Shown piece by piece: positions 1 to 6,641 of a DNA stretch of 13,045 bases (the first letter of the stretch is position 1; the number at the start of each line of letters is the position of its first letter). The stretch covers positions 1 to 13,045 of the forward strand of contig DATEGX010000402.1 of NCBI GenBank assembly GCA_035279875.1, given 5' to 3'. The position numbers and the translations under genes are program-made. Below the pieces are notes generated by a model that saw only the letters and a program-made list of their open reading frames with translations, ran no database searches and was not told the origin of the DNA. Source of the DNA: JAMXLL01 sp035279875 (GTDB lineage: Bacteria > Desulfobacterota > Binatia > Binatales > Binataceae).

Positions 1-213
1 GCTCTTCTTGGCCCGTTCGACCCCCTTGCGAATCGCCTCGGGCACCTCGTTGGCCTTGCCCAGGCCGAAGCCGACGAGCCCGTTCTGATCACCCGCGACC
101 ACCAGGGCGCTGAAGCTGAAGCGCCGGCCACCCTTGACGACCTTGGCGACCCGGTTGATATGGACCACCTTTTCTTTGATGTCGAGTCCTTGAGGGTCGA
201 TCCGTTGCGCCAC
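1..213 (-). CDS. rpsE: 30S ribosomal protein S5, 5' part (truncated by window edge)
   Basis: S5 is a 30S protein at the back of the body near the mRNA entry site and contributes to decoding accuracy. Only the first 71 codons lie in the window; the gene runs off at base 1 with no stop. The translation begins MAQRIDPQGLDIKEKVVHIN and continues with the GGRRFSFSALVVAGD core and the GFGLGKANEVPEAI stretch, matching the S5 N-terminal dsRBD-like domain (about residues 16-71). The start is GTG at 213-211, chosen because AGGAAGG (227-221) lies 7 nt upstream and the protein then has a normal S5 N terminus. It follows rplR after 29 nt, the usual spc order. Confidence 0.96.
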   Translation of the reverse strand, partial: MAQRIDPQGLDIKEKVVHINRVAKVVKGGRRFSFSALVVAGDQNGLVGFGLGKANEVPEAIRKGVERAKKS

Positions 214-242
214 TTAATATCCTTCCTGTCCTGGGTCAGTTG

Positions 243-605
243 CTAGAATTTGAGCCCGGCCTCGCGCGCCGCGTCGGCCAAGGCCTTGACTCGCCCGTGA
301 TATAGAAAGCCGTTGCGATCGAACACTACTTCGGTAATCCCTTTGGCCTGGCAGCGCTCGGCGATGGCTTTTCCCACCGCCTTGGCCGCCGCCAGTCCGC
401 CCTTGCTCTTGAGTCCGTCGCGCAACTCCGGGGTCACGGTCGCCGCCGCCACCAGGGTGCGGCCCGATTCGTCCGACACCACCTGGACGTAAATATGATG
501 CAGCGAACGATAGACCGAGAGCCGCGGACGCGCCTCACTGCCGCGCACCTTGCGCCGTACTCGCACCTGCCGTGTATGGCGCTTGAGCGCCCGTTCCAAA
601 GCCAT
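243..605 (-). CDS. rplR: 50S ribosomal protein L18
   Basis: L18 binds 5S rRNA and, with L5, anchors it in the central protuberance of the 50S subunit. The product is 120 residues, typical of the family (about 117-122). The basic N terminus (KRHTRQVRVRRKVRG, residues 8-22) is followed by ARPRLSVYRSLHHIYVQVV (25-43) and the conserved C-terminal half with VVFDRNGFLYHGRVKALADA (93-112). I chose ATG at 605 over an in-frame GTG at 626: the ATG gives the family length and has an AGGG 8 nt upstream, while the GTG would overlap rplF by 11 nt. It lies 10 nt after rplF. Confidence 0.96.
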   Translation of the reverse strand: MALERALKRHTRQVRVRRKVRGSEARPRLSVYRSLHHIYVQVVSDESGRTLVAAATVTPELRDGLKSKGGLAAAKAVGKAIAERCQAKGITEVVFDRNGFLYHGRVKALADAAREAGLKF

Positions 606-615
606 GACGATAGCC

Positions 616-1167
616 CTATCCAGCACTCGATCCGGCCGCCGCCTTGCCGGCTTTGCGGCGGATCGTTTCGGTCGCGTATTTGATCCCTTTGCCTTTATAC
701 GGTTCGGGCGGCCGGAGGCTCCGGATTTCGGCCGCCACCGAACCGAGCAACTGCCGATCGGCGCTTTCCAGCGTAATAGTCACCTGGCGATCGACCCGCG
801 CCGTCACCCCCGGCGGAAGCTGGTAGACGATCGGATGCGAATAACCGAGCGTCAGGTTGATATTGCTGCCGCGGACTTCGGCCCGGTAACCCACTCCATT
901 GATTTCCAGCACGGTGGTAAAGCCCTTGCTCACGCCCTCGGCCATATTGGCCACGAGCTTGCGCATCAGGCCGTGCAAAGCCCGTTCGCGCTGGGTATCA
1001 CCGGGGCGCTTTACGACGATCTGGTCGGCCCCGATTTCGAAGGTATAGCCGGGCGCAACTCGGGTCTCGAGCTTGCCCTTCGGCCCTTCGACCCGCAGCA
1101 GCCCGTCGTTGAGTTTGGCCGCGACACCTTTAGCCAGAGCGATCGGCAGTTTCCCTATCCGCGACAT
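616..1167 (-). CDS. rplF: 50S ribosomal protein L6
   Basis: L6 sits near the L7/L12 stalk base, where it contacts the sarcin-ricin loop region and supports factor binding. The 183-residue product starts MSRIGKLPI, holds the two tandem L6 folds (about 11-82 and 90-165), and carries the C-terminal family signature PEPYKGKGIKY at 154-164. The end is a short Ala/Gly/Ser-rich tail (174-183). The ATG at 1167 has a GGGAAGGG purine tract just upstream. It is 9 nt from the rpsH stop-to-start junction, in standard spc order. Confidence 0.97.
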   Translation of the reverse strand: MSRIGKLPIALAKGVAAKLNDGLLRVEGPKGKLETRVAPGYTFEIGADQIVVKRPGDTQRERALHGLMRKLVANMAEGVSKGFTTVLEINGVGYRAEVRGSNINLTLGYSHPIVYQLPPGVTARVDRQVTITLESADRQLLGSVAAEIRSLRPPEPYKGKGIKYATETIRRKAGKAAAGSSAG

Positions 1168-1176
1168 TACCCTTCC

Positions 1177-1575
1177 CTACCAAACCTTGAACAAGACTTC
1201 GCCGCCGACGTTCTTGCGCCGCGCCTCGCGGTCGGTCATCACACCCAGGGGCGTCGAGACCACGTGAATACCCATTCCGCCCGACACCCGCGGCATAGTC
1301 TTGGCGCCCGCATAGCGGCGGATACTCGGGCGGCTGACCCGCTCGATCCCGCGAATTACCGGCTCGCGCGCTGCCGAATAACGCAACGCGAGCAACAACT
1401 TTTTCCGGTAGCCCTCGCCCGCGGTTTCCACCCCGCCGAGAAATCCTTCGGCCACCAGCACCCGGCAGATCGCCTCGCGCACGCGCGAATGAGCCAGCTC
1501 GACCTGGTTGTAGCGCGCCCGCATGGCGTTGCGAATTCTGGTCAGCAATTCCGCGATCGGATCGGTCTGCGACAT
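1177..1575 (-). CDS. rpsH: 30S ribosomal protein S8
   Basis: S8 is a primary 16S rRNA binder (helix 21) needed for assembly of the 30S platform, and in E. coli it also represses the spc operon. The product is 132 residues, close to the usual 130-132. It starts MSQTDPIAELLTRIRNAM, and the conserved C-terminal RNA-binding motif GIHVVSTPLGVMTDREAR spans residues 102-119. The SD AGGAG overlaps the rpsN stop codon and sits 5 nt upstream of the ATG, so translation is probably coupled to rpsN. Autogenous control by S8 as in E. coli is possible but I do not recognise the operator here. Confidence 0.97.
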   Translation of the reverse strand: MSQTDPIAELLTRIRNAMRARYNQVELAHSRVREAICRVLVAEGFLGGVETAGEGYRKKLLLALRYSAAREPVIRGIERVSRPSIRRYAGAKTMPRVSGGMGIHVVSTPLGVMTDREARRKNVGGEVLFKVW

Positions 1576-1582
1576 GACACTC

Positions 1583-1768
1583 CTACCAGCTGGCCTTGAC
1601 CACGCCCGGCAGCGAGCCGCGCAGCGCGAGCTTTCTCAGACATAAGCGGCACATCTTGAAACGCCGGAAGAAGGCGCGCGAACGTCCGCATAGCGGACAC
1701 CGATTATATTGGCGTACCTTGAATTTCTGCGGCCGCGTGGCCTTTACCCGCAAACACGTCTTCGCCAT
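1583..1768 (-). CDS. rpsN: 30S ribosomal protein S14, type Z (zinc ribbon)
   Basis: S14 sits in the head of the 30S subunit beside S3 and S10. This is the short, zinc-binding form: 61 residues with CPLC at 24-27 and CRLC at 40-43, against about 100 residues and no cysteine pairs in the E. coli type. The C-terminal half ends RGSLPGVVKASW, as in other type-Z S14s. It lies 8 nt after rplE and 7 nt before rpsH. In some bacteria the C+ form is replaced by a cysteine-free paralogue under zinc starvation; no such paralogue is in this window. Confidence 0.97.
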   Translation of the reverse strand: MAKTCLRVKATRPQKFKVRQYNRCPLCGRSRAFFRRFKMCRLCLRKLALRGSLPGVVKASW

Positions 1769-1776
1769 GTCTTCGC

Positions 1777-2514
1777 CTACGCCGCCCGCGCCGCGTTCTC
1801 GCCGCCTGCACCGCGAAACGGCATCCCGAACGCCTTAAGCAGGGTCATCCCTTCGAAATCGCTCCTGGCGGAGGTAGTTATCGAAACTGTCATTCCCTTG
1901 ACCCGTTCTATCTTGTCGAGGTTGAGTTCCGGGAAAATCGTATGCTCGCGCAATCCCAGCGAATAATTTCCGCGGCCGTCGAAGGCCTTGTCGCTGATTC
2001 CGCGAAAGTCCCGCACCCGGGGCATCGCGACGTTCACCATGCGGTCGAGGAATTCGTACATCCGTTCGCGCCGCAGCGTGACCATCACGCCGATCGGCAT
2101 GCCCTCGCGCAGCTTGAAGTTCGAAATCGCCTTGCGCGCCCGCGTGATGACCGGCTTCTGGCCGGTGATTTGCTGCAATTCCTCGACTGCGGCGTCAAGG
2201 ATTTTGACGTTCTCGCGGGCCTCGCCGAGCGCCATATTGATAACGATCTTCTCGATCCGCGGCACGCGCATGCGGTTTTCGATCTTGAGCTCACGCATCA
2301 GCGCCGGCACGATCTCTTGTTCGTATTGGAGCCGCAGGCGCGCCGGGATTTTGGGCTCGGGCTCGCGCGGCGCCTGTTCGGCCGGAGCAGGTGCGGCCGC
2401 TTCGGCGCCACGACCCTTGCGCGCGGCCTTCCCGCCGCCCTGGCCGCGCTCGCCCTGGCCCTTCTCCGGACGCTTGCCCTTTTGCTGTTTTGCGCCTTTT
2501 TCCTCGTCGGCCAT
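1777..2514 (-). CDS. rplE: 50S ribosomal protein L5 with long N-terminal extension
   Basis: L5 binds 5S rRNA and forms the bridge from the central protuberance to S13 in the 30S head. The protein is 245 residues; the family is usually about 180. Residues 58-235 are a normal L5 core (RLQYEQEIVPALM, VPRIEKIVINMALGE at 84-98, LQQITGQKP at 113-121, ending KAFGMPFRG). Residues 1-57 are extra: Lys/Gly/Gln/Arg-rich and then Ala/Pro/Glu-rich, with no predicted fold. The extension contains no codon for Met, Val or Leu after the start, so no internal start could yield a standard L5. ATG at 2514 has GGGGA 9 nt upstream; the ATG at 2523 is directly adjacent to that site and is less likely. The start is 1 nt past the rplX stop, implying coupling. 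A short Gly/Ala-rich tail follows the core. Confidence 0.96.
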   Translation of the reverse strand: MADEEKGAKQQKGKRPEKGQGERGQGGGKAARKGRGAEAAAPAPAEQAPREPEPKIPARLRLQYEQEIVPALMRELKIENRMRVPRIEKIVINMALGEARENVKILDAAVEELQQITGQKPVITRARKAISNFKLREGMPIGVMVTLRRERMYEFLDRMVNVAMPRVRDFRGISDKAFDGRGNYSLGLREHTIFPELNLDKIERVKGMTVSITTSARSDFEGMTLLKAFGMPFRGAGGENAARAA

Positions 2515-2515
2515 C

Positions 2516-2857
2516 TCACTCATTCCCCAGCGTATCGCCGCAGCGCCGGCAGACGCGCGATCGGGCGCTGTCCGACTGCTTGATCCCGACCCGCACCGGA
2601 GCGTTGCAGCGATCGCAAAATACCATCACGTTCGAGATATCCAGCGGCGCTTCCTTCTCGACAATTCCGCCCGGGCTGGCGGCGCCGCGCGGCTTGGTAT
2701 GGCGCTTGACTATATTGAGCCGCTCGACCACCACGCGGCCCTGGTCGGGCAGCACGCGCAAGACCTTACCGGTCTTGCCGCGCTCGCGCCCCGCCACCAC
2801 CATCACCATGTCGTCTTTGCGCACCTTGAACTTCGTTACATGCCGCCCGGCCGCCAT
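2516..2857 (-). CDS. rplX: 50S ribosomal protein L24 (KOW domain, two CxxC pairs)
   Basis: L24 is an early assembly initiator of the 50S subunit and lies by the polypeptide exit. The product is 113 residues. The KOW-type SH3 domain covers about residues 14-47 (VVAGRERGKTGKVLRV), followed by the conserved RLNIVKRHTKP and GIVEKEAPLDISNVM. The C-terminal part carries CDRC (81-84) and CRRC (103-106), which suggests a structural zinc site; E. coli L24 lacks it. The start is ATG at 2857, sharing one base with the rplN stop (TGATG), so translation is very likely coupled. A longer in-frame reading through rplN has no L24 homology and is discarded. Confidence 0.96.
   Translation of the reverse strand: MAAGRHVTKFKVRKDDMVMVVAGRERGKTGKVLRVLPDQGRVVVERLNIVKRHTKPRGAASPGGIVEKEAPLDISNVMVFCDRCNAPVRVGIKQSDSARSRVCRRCGDTLGNE
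2524..2528 (-). promoter_or_regulatory. Shine-Dalgarno that fixes the rplE start
   Basis: GGGGA on the minus strand lies in the last codons of rplX, 9 nt before the ATG at 2514 and directly adjacent to the in-frame ATG at 2523. Normal spacing favours 2514, which begins the long L5 with its N-terminal extension. Confidence 0.7.
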
Positions 2858-3225
2858 CAGAGTACCTCCGGCGCGAGCGAGATTATCTTGAGAAACCGCT
2901 TGGCCCTGAGTTCGCGGGCAACCGGGCCGAAAATACGGGTGCCGATCGGCTCGTGCTGGCTGTCGAGCAGCACCGCCGAGTTGTCGTCGAAACGGATATA
3001 GCTGCCGTCCGGGCGGCTCACTTCCTTGCTGGTCCGCACGATTACCGCGCGCGAGACCTCGCCCTTCTTGACCTTGGCGTTGGGAATCGCCTCGCGGACC
3101 GCCACCACGATCACGTCGCCGACCGTCGCGTAGCGCCGGCGGGAACCGCCGAGCACCTTGATACACATCACCTTGCGCGCGCCGGAATTATCGGCCACCC
3201 CCAGTATCGTCCGCATCTGCACCAT
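2857..3225 (-). CDS. rplN: 50S ribosomal protein L14
   Basis: L14 is a beta-barrel protein at the subunit interface, next to L19, and is also the docking site of the silencing factor RsfS. The product is 122 residues, exactly the usual size. It opens MVQMRTILGVADNSGA (residues 1-16) and contains the family signature around RAVIVRTS to DGSYIRFDDNSAVLLD (59-88), then GTRIFGPVARELR. The SD (AGGGG) overlaps the rpsQ TAG stop, 9 nt upstream of the ATG. This gene begins the spc segment; only 12 nt separate it from rpsQ and no promoter or terminator is visible, so S10 and spc appear continuous. Confidence 0.98.
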   Translation of the reverse strand: MVQMRTILGVADNSGARKVMCIKVLGGSRRRYATVGDVIVVAVREAIPNAKVKKGEVSRAVIVRTSKEVSRPDGSYIRFDDNSAVLLDSQHEPIGTRIFGPVARELRAKRFLKIISLAPEVL

Positions 3226-3237
3226 CGCCTGCTACCC

Positions 3238-3492
3238 CTACTTCACGGCCTTTCTGAGGACGCGGCTGACGCGCCATCGCTTATGCCGCGACAAGGGCCG
3301 CGACTCGATAATCACCACGCGGTCGCCCTCATGGCATTCACCCGCCTCGTCATGCGCCATGAAACGGTTGCGCTGCTTGAGGCGTTTGGCGTACAGCGGA
3401 TGCTCGACCAGACGATCGACCTGCACCACCACGGTCTTGGCCATCCGGGCCGCGACCACCGTACCCTCGCGCCGCTTAACCCGCTGACGCAT
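3238..3492 (-). CDS. rpsQ: 30S ribosomal protein S17
   Basis: S17 is an OB-fold protein that binds 16S rRNA in the 5' domain and helps early 30S assembly. The product is 84 residues. It starts MRQRVKRREGTVVAARMAKT and carries the S17 signature GDRVVIIESRPLSRHKRW at 56-73. The ATG at 3492 lies inside rpmC, giving a 17-nt overlap; AGGTGA just upstream (AAGGTGAGCG before ATG) serves as ribosome binding site. The overlap suggests coupling to rpmC. The order rplP-rpmC-rpsQ is the end of the S10 cluster. Confidence 0.97.
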   Translation of the reverse strand: MRQRVKRREGTVVAARMAKTVVVQVDRLVEHPLYAKRLKQRNRFMAHDEAGECHEGDRVVIIESRPLSRHKRWRVSRVLRKAVK

Positions 3493-3686
3493 CGCTCACC
3501 TTTCCGCCGCCAGTCTGCTGCTGCGCAATCAACGTCATGATCCGCGCCAATTCCCGGCGCGCCTTGCGGTAGTTGGACGGATTATCCAGCTGATTGGTCC
3601 GCAGCTTGAGCCGCAGGCGGAAAATCTCCTCGCGGGTCTCGCGTTCCTTGACCTGCAAGTCCGCCGCGCTCATCTGTTTCAGTTCA

Positions 3687-3697
<11 letters not shown>
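3476..3697 (-). CDS. rpmC: 50S ribosomal protein L29 (TTG start)
   Basis: L29 is a small helical-hairpin protein at the polypeptide exit, next to L23, where chaperones and SRP dock. The product is 73 residues: MELDELKQMSAADL, then the first long helix (REEIFRLRLKLRTNQLDN, 22-39) and second helix (SNYRKARRELARIMTLI, 41-57), then a Gln/Gly/Ser-rich tail of about 15 residues. I chose the TTG at 3697 because GGGAGG (3712-3707) is 9 nt upstream and the resulting N terminus aligns with the family pattern M-x3-EL-x2-[LM]S. The ATG at 3673 would delete eight conserved residues. The start overlaps the rplP end by 11 nt and the end overlaps rpsQ by 17 nt. Confidence 0.93.
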
Positions 3698-4112
<415 letters not shown>

Positions 4113-4124
4113 CGAATCGATTCC

Positions 4125-4802
4125 CTATCCCGGCTGCGCGTGCACGCCGGTGCGCTTGGCGACCTCTTCCTGGCGGGTAAGTATTTCGCCGCGGAAAATC
4201 CACACCTTGACCCCGATCACGCCATAGGTGGTCTTGGACTCGGCCAGCCCGTAAGCGACGTCGGCGCGCAGCGTCTGCAGCGGCACCCGTCCCTCGCGGT
4301 ACCATTCGGTGCGCGCAATCTCGGCGCCGCCCAGGCGTCCCGAAACCTGCACCTTGACCCCCTGCGCGCCCATCCGCATCGCCCGCAGCACCGCCTCCTT
4401 CATCGCGCGGCGGAAAGCCACGCGGCGCTCGAGCTGCAGCGCGATATTCTCGGCCACCAATTGCGGGTCGAGGTCGGGGCGCCGCACTTCATGAATATTG
4501 ATGAAGGCTTCCTTGCCCTTCATCAGCTTCTGGATATCGCCCTTCAGACGATCGATCTCGGCGCCCTTCTTGCCAATCACGATACCGGGCCGCGCGGTAT
4601 GAATATTGACCTTGGCCTTGTTCGCCATCCGCTCGATTTCGACCCGCGAAATCCCCGCATGATAAAGCCGCTTCTTGATGAAGTCGCGGAGCTTCAGGTC
4701 CTCGTGCAGCAGCGGCGCATAGTCATGCGAGGCAAACCATTTCGAGTCCCAGCCCTCGATAATTCCCAGGCGCAAGCCGCGTGGATGTGTTTTCTGGCCC
4801 AT
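4125..4802 (-). CDS. rpsC: 30S ribosomal protein S3
   Basis: S3 lines the mRNA entry channel of the 30S head and, with S4 and S5, forms the ribosomal helicase. The product is 225 residues. It starts MGQKTHPRGLRLGIIEGWDS, holds a type-2 KH domain with the GxxG loop IVIGKKGAEIDRL at 74-86, and the C-terminal domain with GAQGVKVQVSGRLGGAEIAR (145-164) and GVKVWIFRGE (197-206). I use ATG at 4802, which gives the conserved MGQK start and has GAGGT upstream overlapping the rplV stop. An in-frame upstream extension to 4829 would run into rplV and adds non-conserved residues. Confidence 0.97.
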   Translation of the reverse strand: MGQKTHPRGLRLGIIEGWDSKWFASHDYAPLLHEDLKLRDFIKKRLYHAGISRVEIERMANKAKVNIHTARPGIVIGKKGAEIDRLKGDIQKLMKGKEAFINIHEVRRPDLDPQLVAENIALQLERRVAFRRAMKEAVLRAMRMGAQGVKVQVSGRLGGAEIARTEWYREGRVPLQTLRADVAYGLAESKTTYGVIGVKVWIFRGEILTRQEEVAKRTGVHAQPG

Positions 4803-4809
4803 GACTACC

Positions 4810-5148
4810 TCAGGCGGCGCGCTCGTCAACCACCACCATCAGATGGCTGCTGCGTTTCAGGATTGGCGTAGCGTGCATGTGCGCTCGCTGCATCGAGCGT
4901 TTCCAGGTCGGTCCGGTATCCGCGGTCACCCGCTTGACGAACAGCCGGTCCTCGTCGACGTTTTGCTGATCGCGGGCGTTGGCAATCGCCGCCATCAGGG
5001 TTTTCGAAATAACCTTGGCGCCGCGCTTGGGCGTGAACTCGAGAATCGAGAGCGCCTTGTCGACCGGCTGGCCGGAGATCAGCTCGCAGACCAGCCGCAG
5101 CTTCTGCGGCGAAATCCGCACATGCCGGGTACGTGCCACCGCTTCCAT
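4810..5148 (-). CDS. rplV: 50S ribosomal protein L22
   Basis: L22 spans the wall of the nascent-peptide tunnel, where its beta-hairpin forms the constriction with L4. The product is 112 residues (usual 110-115). It begins MEAVARTRHVRISPQKLRLV, has the helical core KALSILEFTPKRGAKVISKT (31-50), and the C-terminal hairpin region with WKRSMQRAHMHATPILKRSS followed by HLMVVV, matching the L22 signature. The hairpin shows no deletion of the kind linked to macrolide resistance in E. coli, judged by length only. ATG at 5148 has AAGGA 8 nt upstream. Confidence 0.97.
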   Translation of the reverse strand: MEAVARTRHVRISPQKLRLVCELISGQPVDKALSILEFTPKRGAKVISKTLMAAIANARDQQNVDEDRLFVKRVTADTGPTWKRSMQRAHMHATPILKRSSHLMVVVDERAA

Positions 5149-5171
5149 CGTTCAGTTCCTTTCGCCGCTCA

Positions 5172-5489
5172 CTACGCCCGCGCCGCGCCCGCCGGGGGCG
5201 CAGGCGCCGCCGCCGACTTCACTTCTGCCTTACGATCGCCGGCGTGGCCATGATACGTGCGAGTCGGTGAAAACTCGCCGAGCTTATGTCCGACCATGTT
5301 CTCGGTGCAGTAGACCGGGATAAACTTGTGGCCGTTATGCACCGCGAAGGTGAGCCCGATCATATCCGGCACCACCATCGAACGCCGGGACCAGGTCCGG
5401 ATTATCCGCTTGTCGCCCGCGGCGTTGGCGGCCTCGAACTTCTTCTGCAGATGGCTGTCGACGAACGGACCTTTTTTCAGCGACCTCAT
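5172..5489 (-). CDS. rpsS: 30S ribosomal protein S19
   Basis: S19 lies in the 30S head, binds 16S rRNA with S13 and makes intersubunit bridge contacts. The product is 105 residues against about 92 in most bacteria. Residues 1-88 are standard: MRSLKKGPFVDSHLQKKF, RTWSRRSMVVPDMIG (31-45), HNGHKFIPVYCTENMVGHKL (51-70), GEFSPTRTYHGHAGDRKA (71-88). The remaining tail (89-105) is Ala/Pro-rich and probably disordered. The start ATG at 5489 has the purine run AAGAGAG about 7 nt upstream, next to the rplB stop, with a gap of 12 nt. Confidence 0.97.
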   Translation of the reverse strand: MRSLKKGPFVDSHLQKKFEAANAAGDKRIIRTWSRRSMVVPDMIGLTFAVHNGHKFIPVYCTENMVGHKLGEFSPTRTYHGHAGDRKAEVKSAAAPAPPAGAARA

Positions 5490-5501
5490 GCGAACACTCT
5501 C

Positions 5502-6332
5502 TTAGCGCTTGCCGCGCGGCCGGCGGCTGACAATAAAGCGATCCGAACCCTTCTTGCCACGGGTCTTGTAGCCCTTGGTCGGCATCCCCCACGGCGACTG
5601 CGGATGGTTGCCCTTGGAGCGCCCTTCACCGCCGCCATGCGGATGGTCGACGGGATTCATTGCCACACCCCGCACACTCGAGCGCTTGCCCAGCCAGCGG
5701 GTGCGCCCGGCCTTGCCGATGGAGATGTTTTCGTGCTCGAGGTTGCCGACCTGGCCGATGGTGGCGCGGCATTCCGCGAGCACCATCCGCTGCTCGCCCG
5801 AAGGAAGCTTGAGCAAGGCGAACTTGCCCTCTTTGGCCATCAACTGGGCCTGGGTGCCGGCGCCGCGGGCCAGCTGCGCGCCTTTGCCGGGTCTTAGCTC
5901 GATTGCGTGAACAACGGTGCCGAGCGGGATATTCTTGAGCTGCAGCGCGTTGCCCGGCTTGATATCGGCGCCCGCGCCGCATTCGACCTTGTCACCGGGC
6001 TTGAGCCCGTCGGGGGCCAGGATATAGCGCTTGTCGCCGTCGACATAATTCAGCAGCGCAATATTGGCCGAGCGGTTGGGGTCGTACTCGAGCGCGACTA
6101 CCACCGCGGGAATTCCGTCGCGATTACGCTTGAAATCGATTATGCGCAGGCGCCGCTTATGGCCACCGCCGCGATGCCTCATCGTCATGCGGCCGGCGTT
6201 ATTGCGTCCACCCGAGCTGCTGAGCGGCGCCAGTAGACGCTTCTCCGGCGGCTTTTTCGAGAGCGCGCCAAAGTCCGCGACCTGCATGAACCGCTGTCCC
6301 GGCGTGCGCGGATTTAACTGAATCACCGCCAT
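5502..6332 (-). CDS. rplB: 50S ribosomal protein L2
   Basis: L2 is a core 50S protein needed for subunit association, tRNA binding and peptidyl-transferase activity. The product is 276 residues, the family norm. It contains the OB-fold N-terminal domain (MTMRHRGGGHKRRLRIIDFK, 49-68; VVALEYDPNRSANIALLNY, 78-96) and the SH3-like C-terminal domain with the signature NPVDHPHGGGEGRSKGNHP at 226-244. His230 corresponds to the functionally important E. coli His229. The start ATG at 6332 lies 21 nt past the rplW stop; a GGAG is somewhat distant (about 13 nt), so the SD is weak, which fits coupling to rplW. Confidence 0.98.
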   Translation of the reverse strand: MAVIQLNPRTPGQRFMQVADFGALSKKPPEKRLLAPLSSSGGRNNAGRMTMRHRGGGHKRRLRIIDFKRNRDGIPAVVVALEYDPNRSANIALLNYVDGDKRYILAPDGLKPGDKVECGAGADIKPGNALQLKNIPLGTVVHAIELRPGKGAQLARGAGTQAQLMAKEGKFALLKLPSGEQRMVLAECRATIGQVGNLEHENISIGKAGRTRWLGKRSSVRGVAMNPVDHPHGGGEGRSKGNHPQSPWGMPTKGYKTRGKKGSDRFIVSRRPRGKR

Positions 6333-6353
6333 GACTACTACGACTCCGCCTTC

Positions 6354-6641
6354 CTAAAGCCCCTCGAAGAACTCGATCCGGTCGCCCGCTTTGAGCGTGA
6401 CATAAGCCTTTTTCCAGTTCGGCCGGCGTCCCACGGTGCGCCCGCGGCGGCGCTCCTTGCCGAGGAAATTCGAGGTTCGCACCTTTAGCACCGTGACCTT
6501 GAACATTTCCTCGATAATCGAGCGAATCTGGTCCTTGCTGGCCGCCGGACGCACCCGGAAGACCACCTGGTTGGCCTTTTCGCCCGAGATCGTGCCCTTT
6601 TCGGTGATCAGCGGCGAAACTATCAGGTTCTCGCTGCTCAT
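6354..6641 (-). CDS. rplW: 50S ribosomal protein L23
   Basis: L23 sits at the polypeptide tunnel exit and is the main dock for trigger factor and SRP. The product is 95 residues. It opens MSSENLIVSPLITEKGT, typical of bacterial L23, with NQVVFRVRPAASKDQIRSII (24-43), EEMFKVTVLKVRTSN (44-58), the positively charged loop KERRRGRTVGRRPNWKKAYV (62-81), and ends GDRIEFFEGL. The ATG overlaps the rplD stop in an ATGA 4-nt overlap (6638-6641), a classic coupled junction. Confidence 0.97.
   Translation of the reverse strand: MSSENLIVSPLITEKGTISGEKANQVVFRVRPAASKDQIRSIIEEMFKVTVLKVRTSNFLGKERRRGRTVGRRPNWKKAYVTLKAGDRIEFFEGL

Noticed and set aside
606..626. Upstream GTG start for rplR at 626
   Set aside because: It would overlap rplF and add seven residues absent from usual L18; the ATG at 605 has suitable spacing to AGGG.
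550..1599. 349-codon plus-strand ORF across rplF and rpsH
   Set aside because: It is an antisense shadow of rplR, rplF and rpsH; no domain and no independent regulatory signals.
1988..3001. 337-codon plus-strand ORF across rplE, rplX and rplN
   Set aside because: It spans three clear ribosomal protein genes on the other strand, is rich in Arg/Ser/Pro as antisense frames are, and shows no recognisable domain.
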